Positions 15,107 to 23,900 of a DNA stretch of 25,167 nucleotides are shown piece after piece. Numbering within the stretch: position 1 is the first letter of the stretch; each line of letters opens with the position of its first letter. Under the pieces are notes generated by a model, which saw only the letters and a program-made list of their open reading frames with translations, did not search any database and was not told where the DNA came from. The stretch spans positions 1 through 25,167 of the forward strand of contig JAJDEH010000435.1 in the NCBI GenBank assembly GCA_029259935.1. Reading direction: 5' to 3'. The stretch comes from Planctomycetota bacterium. Lineage in GTDB: Bacteria > Planctomycetota > Planctomycetia > Pirellulales > Pirellulaceae. The position numbers and the translations under genes are program-made.

Positions 15107-16069
15107 ATGCTTGCGGAAAACGGCCAGGAAGAGTCGCTAGCCCCAGAAGCCTTGCGGCGCAAATTTTACAATGCTTCGATCGTGTCGATTGATCTTTGCC
15201 ACGACGAGTTGATGATCGTGCGCGTGCGGCCCCATCGCGGCGTGCCGCGATTGATTGCGGGCCAATACACCGTTCTGGGACTCGGCTATTGGGAAGCCCG
15301 CGCCGCGAATTGTCAGTCCGAGGAAGACATTGGCCCCGTTTCCCAAAACCTGATCAGGCGGGCGTATTCCGTTTCTTGTCCGCTGCTCGATGACGATGGC
15401 CATCTGGTTGAGGCCAACGACGTTGACTATCTAGAGTTTTACATCACACTTGTCCGCTCCAGCCCCGACGGACCGCCGGCACTTACGCCGCGCATCTTTG
15501 CATTGAAACAGGGCGACGGCATCCACTGTGGGCCGCGCTTTCATGGCCATTATTCGCTGGAGGCGGTACCCCGCGACGCGGACGTGGTGTTCGCCGGCAC
15601 GGGAACGGGTGAAGCACCTCACAACGCCATGGCCGCCCATCTGTTGAAAACCGGGCATCGCGGACGAATCGCCAACGTTACCTGCGTGCGCTGGAAAAAG
15701 GACCTCGGCTATTTGTCCAAGCAACGGCGACTGGAACAGATGTTTACGAACTATCGCTATGTGGCCCTGACGACTCGCGAACCCGAGAACCTTGATCCCG
15801 CGCGAGTGGACTATGTCGGCAAACGGTATCTGCAAGAGTACTTTGCATCCGGCGATTTCGAATCCGAAACCGGAATCTCACTCACCCCCGCCAACTCGCA
15901 CGTATTCCTTTGCGGCAACCCCGACATGATCGGAGTGCCTCTGCACACGCACGACGCCCGGCAGCGCTATCCCCAGCCAAAGGGCATGGTCGAGACACTG
16001 GAGCAACTCGGCTTTTGTGTCGATCGACCGCACGAACGCGGCAACGTTCACTTTGAAAAGTACTGGTAG
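15107..16069 (+). CDS. Ferredoxin-NADP+ reductase (FNR, bacterial Fpr type)
   Basis: A flavoenzyme of about 320 aa that passes electrons between ferredoxin or flavodoxin and NADP(H). The FAD motif RRAYSVSCP (R-x-Y-S) lies at about 84-92. The NADP site GTGTGEAPHNAM and FLCGNPDMIG follow. The C-terminus GNVHFEKYW ends in an aromatic residue, as usual for this family to stack on FAD. The open frame begins at GTG 15056. ATG 15107 is chosen because GGGA lies just upstream, with ATG 15095 as the alternative; neither has a strong site. It is divergent from the cNMP/beta/gamma operon, with about 180 bp between starts, suggesting common use in NADPH/low-potential electron exchange. An insertion after LGLGYWE (about 20 residues) precedes the FAD motif. 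Confidence 0.9.
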   Translation: MLAENGQEESLAPEALRRKFYNASIVSIDLCHDELMIVRVRPHRGVPRLIAGQYTVLGLGYWEARAANCQSEEDIGPVSQNLIRRAYSVSCPLLDDDGHLVEANDVDYLEFYITLVRSSPDGPPALTPRIFALKQGDGIHCGPRFHGHYSLEAVPRDADVVFAGTGTGEAPHNAMAAHLLKTGHRGRIANVTCVRWKKDLGYLSKQRRLEQMFTNYRYVALTTREPENLDPARVDYVGKRYLQEYFASGDFESETGISLTPANSHVFLCGNPDMIGVPLHTHDARQRYPQPKGMVETLEQLGFCVDRPHERGNVHFEKYW

Positions 16070-16076
16070 GCACTGC

Positions 16077-16375
16077 TTAGTGGAATCGCTCGGGTACCTG
16101 TTCGATCAAGGCGCGAATCTCATCACGCTCGCGGGAGTTTTGCTTCTTCTGTCTTCGCGTCGCGAGCCAGTTTGGGCGGCCGTCGAATCCAATGTGAATC
16201 ACTTGTGGGCTACCAAGCTAGCATGGCCGGGCAATGCTCGTCGGCCTGGCCGCGGACGGTGATCACGGTGTCTAACTGGATCGGACCGAGTTCGTCATCG
16301 GCCAGGTCCGACACATTCTGCCGAACCACCTCGGCTTTCGGCTGGGCCGTGAAACGTTTAGACGTTTTGCTCATG
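16077..16375 (-). pseudogene. Decayed IS3-like transposase remnant
   Basis: The minus-strand ATG at 16375 starts MSKTSKRFTAQPKAEVVRQN followed by VSDLADDELG, resembling the helix-turn-helix start of IS3-family OrfA but breaking up after about 35 residues. In another frame, ending with TAA at 16079-16077, a stretch contains RERDEIRALIEQVPERFH. That resembles the OrfB N-terminal segment just before the usual YGYRR, with a stop replacing it. Order and strand fit a deleted OrfA-OrfB pair. Terminal inverted repeats were not found. Nothing else is supported in 16070-16477. The call rests on weak similarity judged by eye. Confidence 0.4.
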
Positions 16376-16477
16376 GAGTTTTCTCGACTGGGCGTTATGC
16401 TACCCAAACGATAGAGAATTCCAGTTCCGCAAGGCAGGCTTCATGGAGTTAGGTTCCGGTTAATGGAGGGCGCGCAC

Positions 16478-18058
16478 ATGTTACGGATACTGGCCGCGAT
16501 CATGATAGGGTTGTCGACGAGCACAAGCAGTGCTTTGTTGGCGTATGAGCAACCGACATCGGCTGAAACACGGGAGCTGCGCTCACGATGGGGACAAGCG
16601 ATCGATTTGTGGGGAAACGGGGAATTTCACGAATGCCAAAAGGCCTGGAAAAGTATTACCCAGGATGCTGCTCGAATCTACGGTGGCGATCATCAATACA
16701 CACTGGAGGCGCGAACTTGGATCAAACGTTGTGACGCTACCCTCACATGGGATTCAAAACAACTCGACCGGCTTGAAGCGTTGAGGTCATTCCTCACGAA
16801 CCGCAAGAAAGTCGACTCTAGAGCCTCAGAGAAAATCGTCTGGATAAAGAAACGCATCGAACAGTGCGAATTACTGCTTCAGGATGCGAACGCCTTGTTT
16901 GGAGAAAAGAGTGTCGACTCTGCAAAGTGGCGTTCAATCCTTGCCGAATACTGCATCGCCTATGGAGATTACTCGCGAGCCCACTCGCTTTTGGAGTCTT
17001 CAGCGATAATCTATCGGGACGAGCTGTCTGACCGTCACGGCTTCTACATGGCCCAACTTGTGAAAGTCGTCGATAATACTGTCCGGCTAGGAAATGTGGA
17101 CGTCGGACTCCAATATGCCAAGCTGGGGAAGAAGTATTTGGAAAAGACCGATCGCCCCGCACACGAAAAGAGCCAGATTTATTTTGTGTTACAGTTTAAG
17201 GTTGTTCAATGTCATTTGGTTGCTCACGAATACGATCGAGCACTTGAGAGCCTCGAAGAATTGCAGCGATTCGTTTCCGAAAAGTGGTTGGAACACAGTC
17301 AACTAAACCTCAAATTCTTGGTCCCCGCTGCACGCTGCTTTGCAATAATCCCGGGCCAACAAAAATCCGCACGGGAATACATCAATCGCGCGACGGAAGC
17401 GGCCAGAAGCGTGAATCTAGGTCTCAACGAAGCGAGCGAGTATCGTGCACGGTGCGATGAGATAGGAGCTCACATCGCGTTGCTTGACGGGCAATGGACT
17501 AACGCGCTCGGCCACGCCCAAAAAGCAATCGATGCACTTGATCCGGAAAGGAGTGCGCTGCAGCGCAAGACGCTCTTTTACGCCCAATGCTCGAAAGCTG
17601 AAGCGCTCGCCAAGACCGGAAAGCTGGATGCCGCGAATCGAAGTCTGGCGGCGGCCGTGGAATTGAGGAATAGAATGGAGGAAGTATCTCCGTTTTCGGA
17701 CTACGCTTCCGCGGCGAATCTGTGCTGCCGGACAGCGCGAAAGGTTGGGGCGCTCAAGGCAGCGGAAGAACTGGCACTTGAAGCGATCAAGGTCTATGAA
17801 CAGCGAGTTGGAAGAGATTATCATCGAATCGGTAACGTACTCGAGGAACTTGGCAGTATCCGTCACGCTCAAAAACGATTCCCGGAATCCGCGAACTACT
17901 TTAAAAGAGCACTGACGATCCAAACAGCCGTTTTTGGAAATGGCTCACGAGCTCAACTCAGCACGCTTCGGGTATATAAGGCGATGCTGACAGAATGGGG
18001 TCAGCGCGAACGGGCTGAGGAAGTCGCAGCGCGAGTTAGCGAGATTGAACGCCAGTGA
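16478..18058 (+). CDS. Secreted TPR-repeat protein
   Basis: A 526-aa protein with a signal peptide (MLRILAAIMIGLSTSTSSAL, cleavage near LLAYEQ). The rest is all helical with tetratricopeptide-like repeats. The clearest are near the C-terminus: ALKAAEELALEAIKVYEQRV, then the next unit IGNVLEELGSIRHAQKRFPE with SANYFKRALTIQTAVFG, a Kinesin-light-chain type TPR_12 pattern. The start is ATG 16478, with GGAGGG 8 bases upstream; an in-frame ATG at 16463 overlaps that site. TPRs act as scaffolds, so no specific role is assigned. It stands alone; downstream there is about 330 bp before the MarR coding start. Confidence 0.85.
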   Translation: MLRILAAIMIGLSTSTSSALLAYEQPTSAETRELRSRWGQAIDLWGNGEFHECQKAWKSITQDAARIYGGDHQYTLEARTWIKRCDATLTWDSKQLDRLEALRSFLTNRKKVDSRASEKIVWIKKRIEQCELLLQDANALFGEKSVDSAKWRSILAEYCIAYGDYSRAHSLLESSAIIYRDELSDRHGFYMAQLVKVVDNTVRLGNVDVGLQYAKLGKKYLEKTDRPAHEKSQIYFVLQFKVVQCHLVAHEYDRALESLEELQRFVSEKWLEHSQLNLKFLVPAARCFAIIPGQQKSAREYINRATEAARSVNLGLNEASEYRARCDEIGAHIALLDGQWTNALGHAQKAIDALDPERSALQRKTLFYAQCSKAEALAKTGKLDAANRSLAAAVELRNRMEEVSPFSDYASAANLCCRTARKVGALKAAEELALEAIKVYEQRVGRDYHRIGNVLEELGSIRHAQKRFPESANYFKRALTIQTAVFGNGSRAQLSTLRVYKAMLTEWGQRERAEEVAARVSEIERQ

Positions 18059-18391
18059 TCTCGCTTGAAGAAGTAAGGAGTGTCGGCGAAGAGTTTGATG
18101 TCGCGACGGGCGCTAACGGCGCGGCCATTCGCCTAACCAGCGCGGACGGCGGCATTACCGACGATGACTCCTATACCCCACGTGGGGTTCTTCCGAACAA
18201 CACTGGAGGGCAATGCAACTCCTTGGCTACCAATGTGCATTAGCCGAGGAACGCACGGATGCTGTCGATTTGCATTTTGGGAAGGGCGAAATACCTGTTG
18301 CCACGATGATTGTTGAGAGGTACAGTCCCGCTCCACTCTTATCAACGCACTGCAACACGAAATACAAAAACGGCAACCGTTCGAGCTTCCG
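18059..18391. other. Intergenic region with a perfect palindrome; includes likely MarR N-terminal codons
   Basis: A perfect 14-bp palindrome ACCCCACGTGGGGT lies at 18175-18188, followed by TTCTTCC. It may be a terminator-like hairpin for the TPR gene or an operator. Codons from about 18323 on appear to be the true N-terminus of the downstream MarR protein. A 62-codon open frame from 18055 shows no family features. Confidence 0.4.
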
Positions 18392-18820
18392 GTGGAGGAA
18401 GCATTTTTGAATCTGCTGCGCACGCACAGCGTTTTTGTGGCGGAACTGGATCGGACCATGAAGAGCTTTGGTCTGTCCCGGCCGTTGTACAACGTGTTGC
18501 GGATCTTGGATGGTGCCCGTCAAACCGAGGACAACGGCGCGCTGGCCGCTCGCGAAATAGGCGCGCGGATGATTGATCGTGACCCAGATGTGACGCGCCT
18601 GGTCGACCGCTTGGAAACGCTTGGTCTCGCTCGGCGCCAGTGTTGCCAACGCGACCGCCGCGTGGTTTGGATTTCCGTCACGCAACGCGGATCGGAACTG
18701 GTTGCCGAAACGAAACCGGTACGGAAGCGAATGCTAAACAAAATGTTGGGGCATATGAACTCGGCGCGGCTGGGGCAGTTGAGCGATTGCCTGGCGGTCG
18801 CTCGTCAGCCCCACATCTGA
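18392..18820 (+). CDS. MarR-family transcriptional regulator (5' end uncertain)
   Basis: A winged-helix regulator of the MarR family. The core has LLRTHSVFVAELDRTMKSFG, LSRPLYNVLRILDGA and the recognition-helix region REIGARMIDRDPDVTRLVDR. The wing LARRQCCQRDRRVVWISVT is followed by the C-terminal dimerisation helices. The annotated start is GTG 18392. Coding similarity seems to continue upstream in the same frame to about 18323 (LINALQHEIQKRQPFELP), as in longer MarR proteins that begin before this helix. However, that stretch holds no ATG, GTG or TTG and is closed by TGA at 18314. ATG 18306 is in another frame. Either a rare start is used or a single-base frameshift has occurred. It lies 45 bp upstream of the YceI gene, its probable target. 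Confidence 0.85.
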   Translation: MEEAFLNLLRTHSVFVAELDRTMKSFGLSRPLYNVLRILDGARQTEDNGALAAREIGARMIDRDPDVTRLVDRLETLGLARRQCCQRDRRVVWISVTQRGSELVAETKPVRKRMLNKMLGHMNSARLGQLSDCLAVARQPHI

Positions 18821-18865
18821 GGAATTCTTTCTTAGAATTAAAAGGAAAAAATAGGAGATTCAGGG

Positions 18866-19435
18866 ATGAGTCGATGCATTTACTTGTTCGTTTGTTTGTC
18901 GGTCGTTTTTGGTGCGTCGCGATCGATTCGTGGCGAAGACCACTACACGCTGGATCCGGATCACACCAGCGTCACCTTCGCGGTCAGCCACGCCGGCTTC
19001 AGCTATACCTATGGACGCTTTAACCGGGTGGGCGGTCGGTTCGTCATCGACAAGTCGAACCCGGACAACTGCTGGTTCGGAATTGCGATCGAAGCGAGTT
19101 CGATCGACACCAATAATTCGAAACGGGACGAACACTTGCGCGGCGACGAGTTTTTCGGGGTGAGTCAATTCCCCAAAATTAGCTTTGAAAGCACGCAAAT
19201 TCGCAAGACGCCGAAGGGCTATGATATGGTGGGCCAGATGACCATGCACGGGACAAAGCGAGAAATCTCCATTCCCTTGAAGCATTTAGGGGAAGGACCA
19301 GGGTCCGGACAATATCGCACCGGATTTGGCGCTCAGTTCAAGGTCAAGCGGTCGGACTTTGGGATGAAACACATGCTCGGCCCCATCGGCGACGAAGTCT
19401 TTATTCAAATGAGCTTCGAGGGTATTCGGCAGTGA
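18866..19435 (+). CDS. YceI-family periplasmic lipocalin-like protein
   Basis: A 189-aa secreted protein with signal peptide MSRCIYLFVCLSVVFGASRS. The YceI domain fills the rest: YTLDPDHTSVTFAVSHAGFS, then RFNRVGGRF, EHLRGDEFFGVSQFPKISFE and the C-terminal FGMKHMLGPIGDEVFIQMSF. Family members form a beta-barrel that binds isoprenoid-type lipids. The ribosome binding site TAGGAGATTCAGGG precedes the ATG. It follows the MarR gene closely, and MarR-YceI pairs are common, so it is probably regulated by it. Confidence 0.93.
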   Translation: MSRCIYLFVCLSVVFGASRSIRGEDHYTLDPDHTSVTFAVSHAGFSYTYGRFNRVGGRFVIDKSNPDNCWFGIAIEASSIDTNNSKRDEHLRGDEFFGVSQFPKISFESTQIRKTPKGYDMVGQMTMHGTKREISIPLKHLGEGPGSGQYRTGFGAQFKVKRSDFGMKHMLGPIGDEVFIQMSFEGIRQ

Positions 19436-19515
19436 TCGCGCGCCGCGATTCGACAGCAGGCAACGGAACGGCGCGAGCCATCCGATCAAATGGACGTTGA
19501 CTAGCGGGCATCGCG

Positions 19516-19533
19516 GGGCGGCATGCGCCGCCC
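19516..19533. terminator. GC-rich hairpin downstream of the YceI gene
   Basis: GGGCGGC pairs with GCCGCCC around loop ATGC, 80 bp after the YceI stop. No clear T-run follows (GCCGATTTG), so termination is plausible but not certain. Confidence 0.4.
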
Positions 19534-19576
19534 GCCGATTTGAAGACTCGTTTGGAATGGGTTTTCGACTGGCATT

Positions 19577-19707
19577 AGTGCTTTGTCACAGCTTAATGTT
19601 AGGGTGCCTCGGGCATCTTGCCCGTGCTGGTAGCGTCCACTGGCGAGACGCCAGTGGCACCCCTGGCGAACTCAACTAACCCTAATTCTTAGCTGTAGCA
19701 AAGCACT
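19577..19707. mobile_element. MITE-like element 3 with TA at both ends
   Basis: The left end AGTGCTTTGTCACAGCTTAA (continuing to TTAGGG) is matched by the inverted right end AGTGCTTTGCTACAGCTAAG (continuing to TTAGGG), about 28 bp with few mismatches. TA lies at both boundaries (TAGTGC...GCACTA), as expected for TA-targeting IS630/Tc1-type MITEs. Inside are two hairpins, GGGCATCTTGCCC and CCACTGGCGAGACGCCAGTGG-like. No ORF is carried. Its right end forms part of the stop codon of the following minus-strand gene. Confidence 0.7.
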
Positions 19708-20239
19708 AGCTGCCAGTTTTGTTGTAGTCGAGCGCCCAATACAGTCCGCCTCCAGCAGCGGCCACGCCCGCGCCCACCACGGCGGCCCGTTCCAGCGTAT
19801 TCGCCACGTCGACGTTCTCTTGCCCTCGAACCACCTGCTGTTCCACGACCATCAGCAGTTCCGTCGCGGCCGACGGCGGTGCGGTGCTGGGTGCCCAAAT
19901 ACGCACCAAGTCGACCGCGTTATGAGTGCGAACTTCATAGACGCCAGGACGAATGCCAAGCACGGCAAAGCGGCCTTCTCGATTGCATTTTAGCGCCACG
20001 ATCGGTTTGCCGTTTTGCATCAGCGTCACGGGCGTTCCGCTCAGGCGTTTGGCGTCCGGCTGCATGCAGGTTCCCACCAGTACACTGCCGTCTCGCAGGG
20101 CGACATCGCGGATCGTCGAAACACGGATCGACCGGCTGGCAGATGGCTTGGAGTGCTTTGGTGGCCCCGCCATCGCCGCTCCACAGCACATCCAAAAACA
20201 CAAAACTCCGACTTGTACCTTGCGCACTCTTTGGGCCAT
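19706..20239 (-). CDS. Secreted protein with carboxypeptidase-regulatory-like domain
   Basis: A 177-aa exported protein with signal peptide KVQVGVLCFWMCCGAAMAGP. Residues about 45-110 look like a small Ig-like/CarboxypepD-regulatory fold: DGSVLVGTCMQPDAKRLSGT, then GRFAVLGIRPGVYEVRTH. The C-terminus is a Gly/Ala-rich hydrophobic stretch (AAVVGAGVAAAGGGLYWAL) ending DYNKTGS, probably a membrane segment. This layout recurs in planctomycete hypothetical proteins; function unknown. A GGGGGG run precedes the ATG. The stop codon TAG (19708-19706) straddles the edge of MITE-like element 3, and the TA of the stop is the element's target TA. Confidence 0.8.
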   Translation of the reverse strand: MAQRVRKVQVGVLCFWMCCGAAMAGPPKHSKPSASRSIRVSTIRDVALRDGSVLVGTCMQPDAKRLSGTPVTLMQNGKPIVALKCNREGRFAVLGIRPGVYEVRTHNAVDLVRIWAPSTAPPSAATELLMVVEQQVVRGQENVDVANTLERAAVVGAGVAAAGGGLYWALDYNKTGS

Positions 20240-20459
20240 GCCTGCATCCCCCCCGGAATGATGTTCGTAAAATTCTGCTTGTCGCGCGTTTGCGGGCGCA
20301 CGTCCATAGCTGCTAATTTAGTTCGGAGCGCCGGTCACCCGATCTTCGGAAAAAACCAGCAAAATCGTAATAACCCGCACGACCGTACTAGGCTGGCAGT
20401 GATAGCGGTCCAGAAAACCAGTTTGAATTCTCTCGCAACTTTGGAAACAGGCGTTTGAT

Positions 20460-20804
20460 ATGAGCCAAACAACCATCTACCACAATCCGGGTTGCAGCAA
20501 GAGCCGGCAGACGCTGTCGCTTCTGCAAGATCGGGGCATCGAATTTGATGTCGTCGAATATTTGAACGATCCGCCGAATGAAACCACGTTGATACAGATT
20601 TTGGAAAAGCTGGCCATCGAGCCTCGCGAGCTGATTCGCGACAAGGAGTACCGGCAGTTGAATCTTCCCGATACGCAAGTTCGTGAACAGCTTATCGCGC
20701 TCATGGCGGCTCATCCGCAAATCATCGAGCGGCCGATTGTCGTGGTGGGCCCAAGGGCACGATTGGGCCGGCCTCCGGAAACGGTATTGGAGATCCTCGA
20801 TTGA
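20460..20804 (+). CDS. arsC: Arsenate reductase, glutaredoxin type (ArsC family)
   Basis: A 114-aa thioredoxin-fold enzyme that reduces arsenate to arsenite with glutathione/glutaredoxin-type electrons. The start is TTIYHNPGCSKSRQTLSLLQ, with catalytic Cys12 in HNPGCSKSR. LIRDKEYRQLNL and ERPIVVVGPRARLGRPPETV carry the conserved Arg residues of the ArsC subgroup, separating it from Spx and from YffB. Length is normal. No arsR, efflux pump or other ars gene is nearby, so its place in resistance is not established. The ribosome binding site is weak (GGAAAC about 14 bases upstream). Confidence 0.92.
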   Translation: MSQTTIYHNPGCSKSRQTLSLLQDRGIEFDVVEYLNDPPNETTLIQILEKLAIEPRELIRDKEYRQLNLPDTQVREQLIALMAAHPQIIERPIVVVGPRARLGRPPETVLEILD

Positions 20805-20964
20805 ATGGCGGCGGGCGTCGCCGACTCGCGCCTCAAGAGGAGGAAATGTTGGACTCTCAGCTATCTGACGTTGCAAACCTGCTTAGAATTGGGAACATAA
20901 AGAGATTGGAATAATTTTCCGCCGGTCCTGAAAATTGCGCGCTCGCGCATCATGGGAGAGCGAC

Positions 20965-23900
20965 TTGTCGAGAATATTATTTCCTTACGGCAAGAGCGGC
21001 TCGTGTCGGCGGCACGGTCCATCACTGGCGACGACGCTTATGGCGACGACGCTACTGTTGATGATGCTGGCCGGTTGTTCCAAGAGTAAGAATTCCCAAC
21101 CTGCCCCGCCAATCGCCGGCCGCCCTCCGTTGACCAACGTCTATCGGATTGGATCCGATGTGGATCTGCTGGCGCTGATTGATCCGCGGCGGGATACGGT
21201 CAATGGCAACTTCCGATTTGACGATGAGGCGCTGGTCATTCCCCCAGTTCAAGCGGCGCAGTTAAATTTCGAGGTGGAACTTCCCGAGCAATACGAACTG
21301 CTCATGGAAGTGGCCCGGACGAAAGGCCAAGAATCGCTGAACCTAGGAATTCATGTCGGAGGCTTCACGACTTCGGTTGTAATCGAAGGTTGGGGCAGGA
21401 AGCTGAGCGGCTTGAATCGGGTCGACGGAAAGCTGGCCGAGGACAACGTAACGTCTCAGCAGTTTTCCGTATTCGGTGATAGTTCTTCCGCCAAGAAGAT
21501 CCGCGTCATCGTTCGTCGGGAAAGCGTGCTGGTCGATGTGGATGGGGGCGTGTTTATTGACTTTCGCGGTGCGCCGTCGCGGCTCAGCTTCGATAGCCGC
21601 TTCTTTCAACAGCCGGCGGCCAATCAGCTCATGCTCGGTGGATGGAATACCGAATTTCGAGTGACAAGTTGGAAGCTAACGCCGCTAGGCGATCAGCCCG
21701 TCAAATTTGCGGCGCGGCAACCAAGTCAGAGCACGGATTCGACGGCGGTGGCCAAAGCCGATGCGCCTCGATCCGGCGCGGACAGTCGGACCAACGAGGT
21801 CGCCACACCCGTTGAAACGGACGGCAACAAGAATCAAGACCCGGAACGATTCCCGTCCGGTGGCTCTGACAAAACGCCTCCCGACAGTGATCCATCCAAC
21901 GATGCCGTTACCGCAAAGGACGGAACGAAAGATCAGCCGCCCGCCAAGCGAGTGCCATGGAGTGCATCGGTGGATCCATTTCCTGGTTGGGATCCATTGG
22001 TCGCCGCAACGATAAAGGTTCCGCTGAAGAAAGGGTGGTCGGTCATTCCGTTTGGCCCGAGCCCCTTTTTTGCGGTGGGGATGCCCGAGGACGATCGGTC
22101 GCGGTGGTCTGTTTATGATCAACGCACCGGCAAGCCGGTTGGATCGCCGGTCGTTCTGGACCTCACCGAGCATGGCGATTACGAACTGTGTCCCTCGGGC
22201 CGGTATTTTCTAGCTTACATGGGAGCCGCCTCCGATCGTCGAATCGAAGTCTATTCTTTTGTCACGGGGGAACGCGTTTACGCGGCGGATTCGCCGGATG
22301 AGAGCGTGGATCTCCGGCGGCAAGAATACCTCACTTCGCAACATGGGCTTCTATCGATCCGTGACGACGGCGGCAAGCTCCAATTCCGCCGCATCGATTT
22401 GCGTTCCGGAACGGTGACTGCCCGTTGGACCAGCGGACCCTTATCGCAAGACTTGCAGGCGGTTGCGATCAGCCCCGGCGGCCGCTTTCTTGTCATCCAT
22501 TGGAACAAGGAAATCCTTGTCCACGACTTGTCGAACGCGGAGATTGTTGGACGGCTCGATTTGCCGGCTGGCATCGAGGTCGTGGAGACCGTGGCGTTTA
22601 CGGCGAACGGAACCGAATTGGCGTTGCTGGGCCGCCTCGATGTGGGACCATCGCCGATCATGTGGTGTATCGACTGGGCAACCGGCAAGACCAGCCTGTT
22701 GGCGGAAGTCGCCGCCAGGCTCGATTCGTTGCAAGTCAACTATCGTTTGGGTCCGGCGCTGGAGTGGTTTCCCAATAACGAACTGCTGCTGTACTACGGT
22801 CGCGATGTCATCGATCGCCGTACCGGCAAGTTCTGTTACCGGATGCCAAGCAGTGTTTACTGGCAAATGCCACGTCGCGGCCTGCCAGGTGGGTCGGTAC
22901 TGGCGATGATGATCGGAGATGATCCGGATGTTCGGGAGTATCGAACCGTCAAGATGGATTCACGACAACTGGATGCGTCGATCAAGGTCGTTCGCGACGG
23001 CGGAATCGCGCAAGACATCGGCCTGCCGCCGTTGACGATCGCTGATACCGAGGCGGGCAGGATGATCTCCTCGGCAGAGAACAAGAAAGTGCCGTCGATC
23101 GCCGTCGAGGCGCGGGCCGCGTTTGCCGTGGAAGAGGTCAAATTGCCGTTGCAACTTGTGAGAACTCGGGCGTTCGATACCAAGCTGCGGCGAATTCAGT
23201 TTGCTTCTCCCGAAATGTCCGTCGCGGTCGCCCACTTCCATGTCGCACCCGAACGACCGGACGAGGGCGAGGCGCGTGAGTTGCTGGTTCGCTTCGACTT
23301 GCGGCTGGGGAAACAGGTTGGTTCCGTGCCGATTCGCGAGGACTATCGCTTGGCGGATGTCAGTCCGGATGGAACGCGCGCGCTGTTGGGTCTGTTCAAT
23401 AAGGTCGACGCCTATTCACGCGTCGATGTTGTCGATCTGACGACCAAGTCTCACATCGCCGGCTGGCGGCCCTTCGCCCAGGAGCCGTTTTTGGAGGACA
23501 TCTCGAAAGCCGGACAACCGGAAGCCAAAAACCCGCGGACGGCCACCTGGGTTCGCTTCGTTGACGAAGATCGGGTCTTAACTGTCAATCCCGCCGGCAA
23601 GCTCGTTTGCTGGAGGCTGCCGGAGTGTACCGCCATTTACAGCTGCGAGGATTTTGGCCATCCCCATGACTTTAGCGCCAATCGACGTTACTTGGCGAGC
23701 TCGGACGGCGACCGCATTGGTATTATCGATGTGCGGTCCGGCGCGTGGGTTGGAATACTGCAAGCGTCCGAAACGCCCCAGGCGGTTTTGCGAGTCGCCA
23801 TCCATCCGGATTGCAAGGAACTGGCCGCGATCCTCGGGTATCAGGGTCGCCGCGAGATGATCTTCTGGGACCTAGCCGGCGGCAAGGTCGTCGAGCAGTT

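Noticed and set aside
18055..18243. 62-codon ORF after the TPR gene
   Set aside because: It overlaps the TPR stop, has no ribosome binding site of note and reads through a perfect palindrome.
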